From: Telopea speciosissima
Lineage: Eukaryota > Streptophyta > Magnoliopsida > Proteales > Proteaceae
Length of the DNA stretch: 64,000 nt
Direction of reading: 5' to 3'
Assembly: GCF_018873765.1 (NCBI RefSeq)
Contig: NC_057918.1
Coordinates: forward strand, 38,045,871 to 38,109,870
Shown here: positions 23,090 through 33,720 of the stretch, piece by piece
How the letters are laid out: each line of letters begins with the position of its first letter
Numbering within the stretch: the first letter of the stretch is position 1
Notes under the pieces: generated by a model
Seen by the model: only the letters and a program-made list of their open reading frames with translations
Told to the model about the DNA's origin: nothing
The model's database searches: none
Translations under genes and position numbers: made by a program

Positions 23090-23326
23090 ACTTCCTGAGC
23101 AAATGGGTCTACACTGATGCAGTAAGTCAGATGAGATCTTAGAGAGAGGTACAATGCAAAACTTGTTGGTATTATACCCCTCAAATGTATGGGTTAGGCT
23201 ATGATGTAAGCACTTCCTGAAAAAATGGGTCTACACTGTGATGCAGTAAGTCAGATGAGATATTAGAGAGAGGTACAATGCTGAACTTGTTGGTAGTATA
23301 CCTCTGTATGGGTTAGACTATGAGGA
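23090..23326. repeat. Two-copy tandem duplication, about 120-bp unit
   Basis: CACTTCCTGAGCAAATGGGT... at about 23090 recurs as CACTTCCTGAAAAAATGGGT at about 23211. In both, CTACACTG, GATGCAGTAAGTCAGATGAG and GAGAGAGGTACAATGC follow in the same order. The copies differ by small indels and substitutions, so the duplication is not recent. Confidence 0.85.
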
Positions 23327-23520
23327 CACTTTTCCCTAGTGCCGAAAGATGAACTCTCACAAAGTCATTATATGGTCTTCTATAATCTCTAATAGCACTT
23401 ACATAAATTGGATGTGAAGAATGTTCTTCTCAATGGGGATCAAATAACCTCAACCATAGCTTCAGTTCTCAGGCAGCAACGGGAAGGTGTGTAGATTGAA
23501 AAAGGTTTAGTATGGGTTGA

Positions 23521-23678
23521 AACCATAGTTATCAAGGCGTCGCCATGGCGTCCAGACTCCTTGGTCGCCTTGGATGCCTTGGGCGCCATGGCTGGCGCCT
23601 TGCCGCCATGACGGTGTCGCCTTGCTTTCTTTCCCTCTAAAACGCCATGGTCGCCTTCCCGCCTTGATAACTATGGTT
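23521..23678. repeat. MITE with 20-bp TIRs (ATAGTTATCAAGGCG family)
   Basis: It starts AACCATAGTTATCAAGGCG and ends with the inverted complement CGCCTTGATAACTATGGTT. The interior is GC-rich with repeated CGCCATGGC / CGCCTTGG motifs. A TTGAA direct repeat overlaps the ends and may be the target duplication. It is non-coding. Confidence 0.85.
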
Positions 23679-23899
23679 GAAATAATCACCTTAACTTAGT
23701 CTGAAAGATTTAGTGCTGATATTAAGAAGTTGATTAGACAAAAATAAAGGCTGATCATACTCTATTTGTTAGGCTCACACAAGCTAGAACAATTTCCCGT
23801 ATTGTTTATGTTGATTATATTTCTGATTACTGGTAAGTTCGGCAGAGGTGATTAGTCTTCATAAAGAATGCCTAGAAAGAAGTTTATAGTCAAGTTATG

Positions 23900-24025
23900 A
23901 AACTGCTAAATTATCTCGAGAAAAAGCGGGGCAAAATGGGGGTAAGGCTGCTTACATATCTGCCCCCTCCCCCCAACCCCTCGACCCTGTAGTGACGGGA
24001 GCCTCATGCACTGGGTACGGTACGC
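23900..24025 (+). mobile_element. SINE fragment (same family as 8.2 and 9.8 kb)
   Basis: Contains GGGGGTAAGGCTGCTTACAT, then CGACCCTGTAGTGACGGGAG, CCTCATGCACTGGGTACG. This is the 3' body of the SINE family. The 5' pol III promoter part is missing or decayed, and no target duplication is clear. Confidence 0.65.
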
Positions 24026-24262
24026 CAAAAATTGAAGTGACTATCTTGAAAAAGTTAGTTACAACATCTAGGAATGTCCCTGGATTTTCTAAAGGACTCT
24101 CGATAACTATCTTATTTTCCAAACATATGCATATGCAAACTGCACAATAACTGCTACTAAGCATAGATTGCCTCCGGATATTGTAGCATTGTTGCCGGAA
24201 TTGTGGTCACTTTGCTTTTTTATTTTTTATAGAAAAAAAAGCCTAAGGTTGCAAGAGCAAGT

Positions 24263-24265
<3 letters not shown>

Positions 24266-24295
<30 letters not shown>
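24266..24295. repeat. (AT)n microsatellite
   Basis: About 14 uninterrupted AT dinucleotides. Confidence 0.95.
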
Positions 24296-24297
<2 letters not shown>

Positions 24298-26813
24298 GCA
24301 TGTGAGGTTAATGAATTTTTATTGACCAAAAATTCTGCTAATTGACATGGAAATATGATACAGTTGCATTAGACATTAATCTCGTTAGATGCCTATGTGT
24401 AAGTTTAGAAGGCCCCCAATGAGCAGTTGGCAGTCCAATGGGCTGAAATTGACCTTCGGATAGTTATATTATAGGTTGGTCTTTTATGGTTTTGGTTAGT
24501 ACACAGGATAGTAGTTAAGTGAATGAGTTAGATTAAGATACTTAATAATTAGCTAGAGTTTTGTTTTTAGTTCATTACTTTATTGAGTGTGTGTGATTAG
24601 GAGTCATTTTTTAGTCAATTTAGGAACTTTAGAAGGTCTTCATATATGTAATACACCCCCATCAATTGGAGATGACTCAGTAAAAAATATGAGGTTTTTT
24701 TTGGTTAAGAGTTTTGGAGCCATTGAGCTTGGCTTACAAAATTGGTATCCTAAACCTGATTTCTTCTCCTCTGTTGTTCTCTCCCCTTTTCTTTCTTCTT
24801 TTATTTGTTCTCTCTTTCTTCCCTATTGCATGCTGCTAAAATCAACGAACCAACAAAGCCATTTCAACCTTGATTTATTAGGAAAATGTTTCAGATCTGG
24901 GCTTGTGAAGCAGCTGATCTGATCTTTGATTCCTAATCTGGAATCTAGGTTAGCTGGCTGCATCAAAATAAGGTGTACAAATCTATGAATCACTGTTTAA
25001 CAATAAAACTGCAACGAATACAGCACATAATTTAGCTCAGAAGAAACAAAAACATTGAAATTCATTGCCAATTTATCAAAGAGAAAATGAAAACTGGTCA
25101 TATTGCATGCATTATATAAAGACCAATGACCAGTTACGAGACATCTTGAAAAAGGGAGCAGCAAAAGCTGAATAACTGATACTTGGCAATTTGAGCACTA
25201 CAGACATCCATGCACCAACTTGAAGGGGAGTGTATTTGAAAGAAAAATTCTAGACAAACCATTTTAAAAAAATCAAAAGAATTCTTCTATCAATAAAAAG
25301 TTAAATAGAACATTATAATTTCAAATAATTCCGGATTATCAAATTCCATTACTACAACAACTGTTAGATAAACAACTATAGATGGGTACTCAGTAAACAG
25401 TAGATTTTTAATTGCCCAAAATAAAAAAGTAAAAAGTAAATTTTTTTTAGAAATTGGTCCCCTTTTGACGCCATTTAGGCATGTCTACAAGTATGACATG
25501 TAAGCTATACATTCCACTGCAAATCAGTTGCATAGTTCGTCAAGAGTCTAAATTCATTCTCTCATGATTCAAGTAACACTGCAACATTAGAAGGACATGC
25601 GAGCCTAATCTTAAGTACTACTTCATGTAAATCACTTTAAATAACCTGTCTTTTCCCACTAAATATAGATTTTGACAACTCCAGATAAATACATAATTTA
25701 CGTATGTTTGGTTTTCTTTTCTTAACTGACTATTTATGCTCAAGTTTTGACCCCAGTCCCCATGATTGCAGCTGTCTTAAACCCAGTTAGTGCTTATTGT
25801 GCATCACATCCTTGCATTATCTTCTTGGTACTAAAATAGAACCAACTGTTCTCTCCCAACATTACTCCACCTTTAAATGTTCTTATCTTTACAGCCTACT
25901 CTTGAGCAATTACAAATATTTTTTGCATAGTGGCTAATATGGATCCAAAACAAAGATGACATAAATTATTGTGTTCTGCCATCAACAAAGTTACAGTGTT
26001 TTGATGATCAGGACAGTGAGCATCATTTATAATCCTCAGTTCCATTGTCTTGTACACTTGGTACACCCTGTCACCAACAATGCATTCACATATTTCTATC
26101 ATGACGAACAATACAAATACAATCACATAACAACATCTTCCTCATGAATCATGATCCATTCTGTCCTTGGATGGCCTACTAATTTTACTACTTCTCATGT
26201 GGGTGGCAGCACTAAAGCAAGTACAAATTTACGAGGTCTAATATCCCATTCTCTCCCTATTGTCATCTAAAAGGATTTAACACAAATAAATTCCAATCCA
26301 ATAGTATTTCTCCTACCTATCGAAGAGAACAACACCCTTCTTATTGTGGGATTATCAACCTTTCCTCTAAGAATAACCTGGTGTATTATGCTGTCTGCCT
26401 AATTCAGTGGAGAACCTCCACAAGTCCGAACCATGCAAAAAATTCCTTAGAAATGGTAACATCAAACTTAAGTTTTTGGAGTGAATTGAGATAATTTCTC
26501 CTACCAGTATTATAGAAAATACTCAAAATGCCTAACAGTTGCCAGTCTCAAGAAACGTGACTACCATTAACACAAATCCTTGCAAATTTGAAAGTAATTC
26601 AGATTGTAAAGAAGAATAAGAAGAACTGGGTACAAAATAAAAGAAATGGAATTAACCCAACAAAAACAAGACATAAACCCAGCCAACAAACAAGCTTAAT
26701 TATATCAGGGAGAAAAGAAACCCCAAACAGCCTACAGTGGTCGATTCCGCAGTGCTTGTGGGAAGGGGGGGGGGGAAGGAAGCTAACAGAAATAGAATAC
26801 TAGGATTTATTAC
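24296..26813. other. Long AT-rich intergenic stretch
   Basis: No ORF with recognisable homology. If the gene at 26814-27066 is spliced, its 3' exon(s) must lie here, but I could not identify them. A poly-G run is at 26766-26775. Confidence 0.4.
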
Positions 26814-27066
26814 CTCCACAGCAGAAACAACAGTAACAGCATGACAAGATCATCACGAACTCCTGGCAAAGCCCAAGGACCCCAAAAAACTTTGGGTGAG
26901 ATTCTAATTGTGCTTTCCCATCACCATCTTCTTTTTCATTATCAAGTAATTTCTGATTACCTGAAGATTCCTTCTCCCTTTTCATTCTCTGGATATTCCA
27001 TTCGAGTTTCTTCAAGTAATCCAACTTGAATGAATCTCGGATCCTCAGAGAAGGCCATAGATGCAT
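26814..27066 (-). CDS. Probable small plant protein with Cys-rich C-terminus (first exon)
   Basis: Starts MHLWPSLRIRDSFKLDYLKK. It continues through a basic then acidic hydrophilic middle and ends in a hydrophobic segment leading to a cysteine cluster, CCYCCFCC (residues 76-83). The pattern resembles a small plant-specific protein family I have seen without an assigned function; the Cys-rich hydrophobic end suggests membrane association or palmitoylation (inference). After residue 84 there is a good donor (GAG|GTAATA at 26814/26813), so the last residues may come from a downstream exon. Without splicing the frame ends five codons later (GGNKS, 88 aa). The ATG is at 27066-27064. Confidence 0.6.
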
Positions 27067-28027
27067 CTCTCTCTATCTATCTATGTACTTTAGAAGACCA
27101 AGAAGTATGGATTAGATCGAAACGCGAGCAAACTGATAACCGATTCAAAGAAGCTAGAAAGAGCTATGACGAGATTGTTTTGCCTTCGCCAGGAAGGTAT
27201 GGAGTATGGACTACGGATCAAGACGGACGGGGTTTTTCTATTCTCATGACGACTAACTGATGTGACATTTTGAAATGTAGACTATGTAGTCAATCATTGG
27301 TTACATCAACCGCTGGTGAAGCAAAGCTGGTTATACAAAAAAAACGGTGGGAGGGGGTTTATTGCCAAGCTGTCGCTATGGTCATGGACCGAGGGTAAAA
27401 CAATCAAAAAATCGGATTTTTTTAAGGAACATCAGGGGTAAATTTGTCTGATACAAAACAATCTATATTTTTTGGGTAGAAAAACAATCTACATTGATAT
27501 CATATCAATTTTGAAGGTGACCAATACCCGATTCAATACCAAGCACTAAAGCCATTGACATGACCCTTATGCAGTTACGCCAACACGGGCCCAATGGGAG
27601 CGGGAGCATACACAAATATCCAAGGGGAGGGGTGGGTACTTGTGTAAGAGAAAAAGGAGAGAATTCTCATTGACATAGGGGCGCACCAATCAGAATTCAA
27701 ATGTGAAGAATGGTTTCGAAAATAAGGGAAGATAGCATTTCATGTAAGAATAAAAGAGATTGAGGGGGAGTGCCCGTGTAGCCACTGCCAATGGTTCATA
27801 AGTATTTTTTCCATGGGAAGAAGAATGTTGAAGGGAGATGTGTCAATTTATAGGAGGGAGGAGAGAGATAAATACAAGGAGGCGCTAGTGTATCCTACAT
27901 AGATGGACATGGAACTCAATCCTTTCTCCATATAAAAGATACATAATGTAACTTCAGAATCCCATTCTCTGCTATTCCACACCCTACCATTCTCAAGACC
28001 GAGGATCTCCTCTTTGATAGGGAGGGA
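27067..28027. other. Intergenic, no supported gene
   Basis: This is the upstream region of the minus-strand small-protein gene, followed by low-complexity AT-rich DNA. No recognised element was found. Confidence 0.4.
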
Positions 28028-28517
28028 AATCACTCAATGATCCACAACATATTCCCAAGAAACACAACACGCGCTATCCTACCTCATGATGATTTTTTTT
28101 TGGGAGAATGTTCTTTGTGCCGCAGCGTAGGCTGTGCTAGGCACATGGGCCTGCCACCCAGGGGGCAGGGTGGTCATTGCATCCACCCCCATAAGCCTGG
28201 GTGTAGCCTACACTGCGGCACAAAGAACAACGCCCCTTTTTTGTGTTTTTTTTTAGGGAAAAAGTTCTCTGTCTAGGAATCACTCAATGATCCACAACAT
28301 ATTCCCAAGAAACACAACATGCGCTATCTTACCTCATGATGATTTTTTTTTGGGAGAATGTTCTTTGTGCCGCGAGTGTAGGCTACGCTAGGCACATGGG
28401 CCTACCACCCGGGCGGGGTGGTCATTGCATCCACCCCCATAAGCCTGGGTGTAGCCTACACCGGCACAAAGAACAACGCCCTTTTTGTGTTTTTTTAGGG
28501 AAAAGTTCACTGTCTGG
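28028..28517. repeat. Tandem duplication, 250-bp unit, each carrying a family-2 MITE
   Basis: AATCACTCAATGATCCACAA starts at 28028 and recurs at 28278. The two units stay collinear through CCTCATGATG, a T run, GGGAGAATGTTCTTTGTGCC, the MITE and the closing ACAAAGAACAACGCCC. Each MITE copy (about 28101-28237 and 28351-28480) is a hairpin with arms containing GTGCCGC...GTAGGC and GTAGCCTACAC. Unit 2 has small deletions. Confidence 0.9.
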
Positions 28518-28662
28518 GAATGTGGCCTACGCCGATCCTCATGAGTCTATCTCTCTCCTCGCCATGTGAAAGACACCTCTACCCCCTTATTTGAAGGAAT
28601 AGAGAGATAGACACATGGGAATGCTAGCGTAGGCCACACTCCGGTACAGAAAACTACTTCCC
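28498..28662. repeat. Hairpin MITE family 1, copy 2 (TSD TTTTTTTA)
   Basis: Starts GGGAAAAGTTCACTGTCTGG and ends CAGAAAACTACTTCCC, with the stem arms GAGTCTATCTCTCTCC and GGAATAGAGAGATAGAC. TTTTTTTA is at 28490-28497 and 28663-28670, giving the same 8-bp duplication length as copies at 19.7 and 53.1 kb. It abuts the end of the tandem duplication. Confidence 0.82.
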
Positions 28663-28734
28663 TTTTTTTAATCTCTCATCTACAACGGCTTTTCATTCCT
28701 CTCTAAACATGTCAATCACTCTTCTTATAATGAC

Positions 28735-28990
28735 TAGAGTTTGGAAGGCCATCTGGCCTCTAAATATATACCCAAAAATTCGAAGTTGTTTGCTTGGAAA
28801 ATTTTAAGGAGTGGAATTTCTACCTTCTCCAAGTTTATGTTTTTCATTAATATTGAGGATACTTGCAAACTTTGCAATTCAGTCTCTCGATCAGACTTGC
28901 ACTTCTTTGTTTCCTTTGAATTTGGGCCAGAGAAACACTTGGATTGCTCACATAAATGTTTCATGCTAGCAATCTTTATGATTTAATTGC
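28735..28990 (+). pseudogene. LINE zf-RVT (RT zinc-binding) fragment
   Basis: Plus-strand frames with one shift read VWKAIWPLNI, PKI, then KLFAWKILRSGISTFSKFMF, DTCKLCNSVSRSDLHFFVS. This is the zf-RVT pattern (K-x-F-x-W, then CxLC...HxFF) found at the C-terminus of plant LINE ORF2. Only this short piece remains. Confidence 0.7.
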
Positions 28991-29061
28991 AACTTTTATT
29001 AATAACATAAGTTATGATCATAGGGACAAAACATTAATTTTGAGTATTGCTTCAATCACTG

Positions 29062-30087
29062 TGTTGCGTGTGAAAACCTCCGTCACCCGGTTCGCCCACA
29101 GATGAGCCTACAAAAACCGAGTGAGCGCAAGAGAGCCGGTGTGGCTCCGGCCAAGGATTCTTCGACGCTCAAGTCAGGTCTCCAGTGCAACAGCGTAACA
29201 GCTACTAAAAGTGAGATGAGCGTTTGAGCTCCATACCTGAATATTTATAGAATGAGGTGAGGCGGTTGGAGGAGTCCTTGTATGGTAAGAGTCCACTGTT
29301 GGTAGGGCTCTTCTGAGCGGGGCGGAGTGGAGAGTTATTTTAGGGGTCGGACTCTCACTAAGGTAAGAGTCCTTATTGGGGTGTAACTCCGTATCACGGT
29401 GGGGATCGTAGCTCGATTCTTATCTTGTGGTTGTCGGGGCATGTCGACGCGGCTTCGTGATCCCCGGTGGGCCGTTATTGTTGCTTCTGGGGAGGGCTCG
29501 GCCTCGGGCAATCGAGTCTTCGGTGCTCGGCCTCGTGCTCGGCACAATTGGCGTGGGAGCTGCCTCCAGGCATATGTGTGGGCCCGGCCAAACTCGGGTC
29601 GGCTGGGTGCTCGGCCTATGGCTGACCTGAGAGGGCTCGGCTCATGGCTTGGCCTTGTTCGGCCATAGTGATCGGCCATAGTGCTCGGCCGTGTTGGTGA
29701 TCAAGGTGATGGCCTTCTCCTTTGGAGGTTGGTTTGATGCCGCACCGTTTAGCTCGGCTCGGTCCTCGAATTGGACTGGGGCTTGACTAGGCATTTGTGC
29801 TTAGCGACGATTGCCCTTTCGACCGTGCTTGGTGCGCTAGGCTCAGTGCTCGGCGACTGCTATGCTCGCCCCTGGTACTCGGTCGTATCTAGTGGGGTGA
29901 TTACCCCTTGGTGTTAGGTTTGGAGTCCCTTGGCTCGGTTCGGTTAGGTCGGTTCGATCCTCGAGTTCATCTCTGTTCAGCCAACTTGATTCGGTACTGC
30001 ACCATTTGTGCTCTGCTCGGCCCTCGGGTTCAGCCTCAAACCGTCCATGTGTCACTTTTTGTCAGATGGGGATTCTATGACTCATCA
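29062..30087 (-). mobile_element. Solo LTR C, 1026 bp (TSD CACTG)
   Basis: Plus-strand start TGTTGCGTG and end ACTCATCA give TG...CA termini on either strand. An exact 5-bp duplication CACTG is at 29057-29061 and 30088-30092. A minus-strand TATA box, CTATAAATATTC at about 29244-29255, shows the LTR reads leftward. The U3 part is full of GCTCGGC(C) motifs (29500-30030). No internal region is attached, so it is a solo LTR, probably gypsy-type (inferred). Confidence 0.88.
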
Positions 30088-30092
30088 CACTG

Positions 30093-31136
30093 CATATTTC
30101 TTGTGGCTCTCTAGGAACCAACTCCACTTTCAAAAAGTCCAACCAAATCCATGCCATATCTTAACACTCATCGACCACTGGGTAAAGGACTAATCCATCT
30201 ACCCCACTATAGGTACAATGGACGAAAAATCCAACCTATACTCGGGAGGGGGATTGAATGTAGAAAACGGGAGTCCCCCCCTAAATTTGTGGTCTAGGAC
30301 CCATGAATGGTGCTCCTGCTTCTTAGAAGAGACGCTAAATTAACTCCAAGGTTCAATAGTTGGTCTGTCCTAGATCTTTGTGTAAATGTTAGGTTACGGA
30401 CTAGAATAGTATTAAGCACTTAGCAACCACTTGGCTGACAGTCGGTCTTCCCAGACCACACTATTTGCTATACATTTGTTGGTTATACGTGCTTAGTTAA
30501 ACTAAGGTGATCATTTTGAGATGTTGAAGAGGGTTGAACATGCTTATGAAGGTTAAAAAATGCAAAGTGAGTGAAAATGTCCCTCTCGGAACTTTAAATA
30601 AAATTTGGTCATAAAATGACCTAAATACCCCAAGAGGGTAAAATGGTAAAAAGCTAGGTCATGCACTTTGGATCATTGCAAAGATGAGGAATGTCACTAA
30701 ACATCTTAAAATGATAAAATATGTAAAGTTTTGATGCTAGAAGATCATTTGGGCTTGTACTTGGTGAAATGATCAAAATGTCCTCGAAGGGCAAAAGTGC
30801 ATTTTATGCATGAGATGAGCATGCATGCACATGAAAATTTTTTAAATTAATTTGGAATGCCATGTAATGGATGAAATTTTTTAAAATTTTATCATGTTTT
30901 TAGGATTTTTCTATGTGAAATTACCAATATGCCCTTAAAATGAAAAATGCAAAAACATGCAAGTTGACCTCACCCATTGAAGGGGATGGTCCTAAGTCGT
31001 GAGTAACATCTCATAGGACATCCGCTAATTTTATTAGACAAAAACTTTAGGGAATAAATTTTAATTTTTTTGTATTTTTCAATAAAAATGCATAAAGGGA
31101 AAAATGGGGAATGCATTTTAAAAATAGCATGGACAT
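30093..31136. other. AT-rich intergenic DNA between solo LTR C and the copia element
   Basis: No gene. Phrases of the type AATGTCC...GGGCAAAAGTG and ATACCCC...GGGTAAAATGG recur at roughly 100-200 bp spacing, suggesting old diverged repeats. Confidence 0.4.
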
Positions 31137-31141
31137 TTTTT

Positions 31142-31594
31142 TGTTAGAATTTTATTTCTAATAGAATTCTATTGGACATAATTAAATCCCTAAACTCAGG
31201 CTTAGTATGGGCTAGATAGATTCCTACTGGGACTATGATGAGAGAGGTCCTCTAGGAATTACTATATAAAGAGAGCTAGGTCCCCCCTCTACCCATCACA
31301 ACTAATTATTCTCAATCTCTATTGAGGAGTGCATTCTGGAAAGAGCGAGAGATATTCAGTGTTCATCATCCCTGTGCATACGGTATTCTCATCAAGCCAG
31401 TTATCTTTGGGAATAGAAGGGAATCACCTAGATCTTTGGTCTTTATTTTTCCCTACAATCATCACTGTGGATGTGAAACAACGTTAGTGATTCTATCCAT
31501 GTTCTCTATTATTTATTTGATTGTATTCTTGAATGCCCTATGGAGATCCTAACTTTTATGGTTTTGTCCCTATTCGGATCAAACTGCTCTAACA
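31142..31594 (+). repeat. 5' LTR of copia element, 453 bp
   Basis: Starts TGTTAGAATTTTATT and ends GCTCTAACA. It has a TATA box TATATAAA at about 31263-31270. It aligns with 37452-37972 throughout, except that about 68 bp present in the 3' LTR is missing after CTCAGGCT. Confidence 0.93.
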
Positions 31595-31596
31595 TG

Positions 31597-31608
31597 TGGT
31601 ATCAAAGC
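31597..31608 (+). other. Primer-binding site
   Basis: TGGTATCAAAGC, one mismatch from the canonical TGGTATCAGAGC iMet site, two bases after the LTR end. Confidence 0.85.
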
Positions 31609-32960
31609 CTTCCATGGATCCGTTCTTAAACCTATATAGATCCAAAAATAATAAATCATGCTATGAAAATCAAATTTTTTCTGTTTCGAATTAAGTTTTT
31701 AGGGTTTTTTGTAGTTTTGGGAAAACTCATACGGACACAGGGTTTTTGCCAGAATTTTTGTTCAACGAAACTTGAAATAAACCACATGAGGTTGTAGAGC
31801 TCGGAAAAATGAACAGGACGGTGGGTGGATCACTGCCGGCTGCGCCCTCACGCATCGCCAGCAGCGACGGGTGATCTCACTAGCTGTCTGGTTTTTTTTA
31901 AGAAAAAAAAAACACCTTTTGGGTTTTGCTGACGTGTGCCCATAACGGTTAAAGGGATTTGCTATCGTGGGTCGTCGGGTCGAGTCGACCAGATTTTTGG
32001 CCCGAGAACCCGACCCGATGACCCATTCTGGGTTGACTCAGGTCGAGTTGAGCCAAACCGGTTAGATCATAATGCACCAGACCGGACCGGACTAGTTGGA
32101 CCATACAGAACCAGTCCAGGCCAGACCAGAACCAGCCTAGCCAGACCTGAACCCATCCCATTCAGACCTGGCCTAGACCCAGCGCGTGGGCGAGTGGGGT
32201 TTGACCAGGGCACGTGGGGCTCACGTCCCATCTATGTCTACCAACTTTGACCGATGCATGGAGCGTCCATTGGGGGTGGGGTTTTTTGTGTTGTCTCTAT
32301 TTTTCGAGATCTACAGTATGGTGTATTCTGTGATTACTTTTGGTGCATATTTTCCTCTGTTTTGATGTTTTAATGATGCACACCCTTCTGGTAATATGTC
32401 GGTTCGATCCATTGGGAATCGAACTGATTTTCTGACTTACTGGAATACCTACTTTGATGAACAGTACTGCTGACATATTTGTCATAAGTTGTAAAATAAC
32501 ACAAATTAATAAGGATGTATGTAATTTTGGTAAATCCCAGGGTTTCATGAGTTCAACAGGATGCAGTTGCCAAAGCGATTTTCTTTGTTGGATTTATGAA
32601 ACACCGATCTCATACAGTTGTGGGATGTCTTTCAACTCTGATGTGTGGTCATACACCTAAAGGTGATGATCATGTGTTGGTACTTGAAGTGGTACATATA
32701 CAGTATGCATGTAAATAGGCCAACCCTAGAATTCTACACACCCAAAGGTGGTGGATTTTGAAAGTTGAGTTGTATTCCCATAGCCACTGGTATATGAAGA
32801 TTTTTACAATTGCATGTTGGGAATTCAGCCCAAAGGTGTTTTCACAATGATGTGTGTAAAATTCTCATTTGCTTATAAGGTTTTAAGCTATACTTGCATC
32901 ATGCTGATTATTGTACTGTTTATTGTTTAAATTTTCAATTACCTTTTCTGTCAACAATAA
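31609..32960 (+). other. Copia untranslated leader
   Basis: The region between the primer site and gag has no sustained frame. It includes a GC-rich section (31930-32260) with many GACCGG / CCAGACC motifs that may come from another insertion. No protein domain is visible. Confidence 0.5.
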
Positions 32961-32961
32961 C

Positions 32962-33720
32962 ATGATCACTATTGAGATTCTTATTGGGTCAAAATTTAAG
33001 AAGTGGAAAGAGGATATTATGTTTGCCATGTAGATGGCAGATGTGCACACATCCCTTATTATAAATAAACCAATGGACCTAACAGCTAATAGTACTGAGG
33101 ATGAAAAATCTGTGCATGCTGCATAGGAAAAGAGTAATCACTTAGTTATACTGTCTATAAAAAAGTCAATACTGAAATACCTTAAAAGTGGTCTGCCTGA
33201 TAAATGTACTGCCAGGGAATTGCTGGATGGAATTTCTAAGAGATACAAAGTTTCATCGAATGCTGAGATTGGGAGACTTCTACAAGGGCTATTTAATATG
33301 GAATATCATGATTCTGGGGGTGTTAGAGATTATATTATTAAGATGGTTGACTATCAAATCAAAATCAAAGCCTTGAATATTGCTCTTCCTGATGCCTTGA
33401 TTGTTCATCAAGTCTTTAATACCCTACCTTCTGAATTTGGCATCATCAAAACCAACTACATTTCTCAAGATGGTGTCTAGAGTATTAATGACCTTATTTC
33501 TAGGGTTGTATCTGAGGAAGAGAAACTAAAGAAAGATAAACCCCATACTGCCCTTTTTACTTTCAAATTCCATAAGAGTAAAAAGTCTAAAAATCATACT
33601 CATAATTATACCAATAAAGAGTCCGATCGGATTAACAATTTGGGACTCAAGAAAGATAGTGATCGCTGCTTCTTTTGCGAGAAGAAGGGTCACATAAAGA
33701 AGACTGCAACAAATACAAGA
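32962..33720 (+). pseudogene. copia gag remnant
   Basis: Visible gag features are a conserved tryptophan in KFKKWKEDIMFAM, KYLKSGLPDKCTARELLDGI, and the YIIKMVDYQIKIKAL then LPSEFG segment. A zinc knuckle CFFCEKKGHIKK sits near 33668-33710. In-frame stops are present at about 33031, 33123 and 33478. A frameshift follows the knuckle. Confidence 0.85.

Noticed and set aside
24266..24295. (AT)n tract considered as a regulatory element
   Set aside because: A simple microsatellite with no nearby gene start.
29335..29679. 114-codon minus-strand frame rich in Arg
   Set aside because: It arises from GCTCGGC repeats in solo LTR C.
31936..32250. 104-codon frame with many Arg, Asp and Pro residues
   Set aside because: It is a GC-rich, repetitive part of the copia leader; low-complexity composition without a domain.
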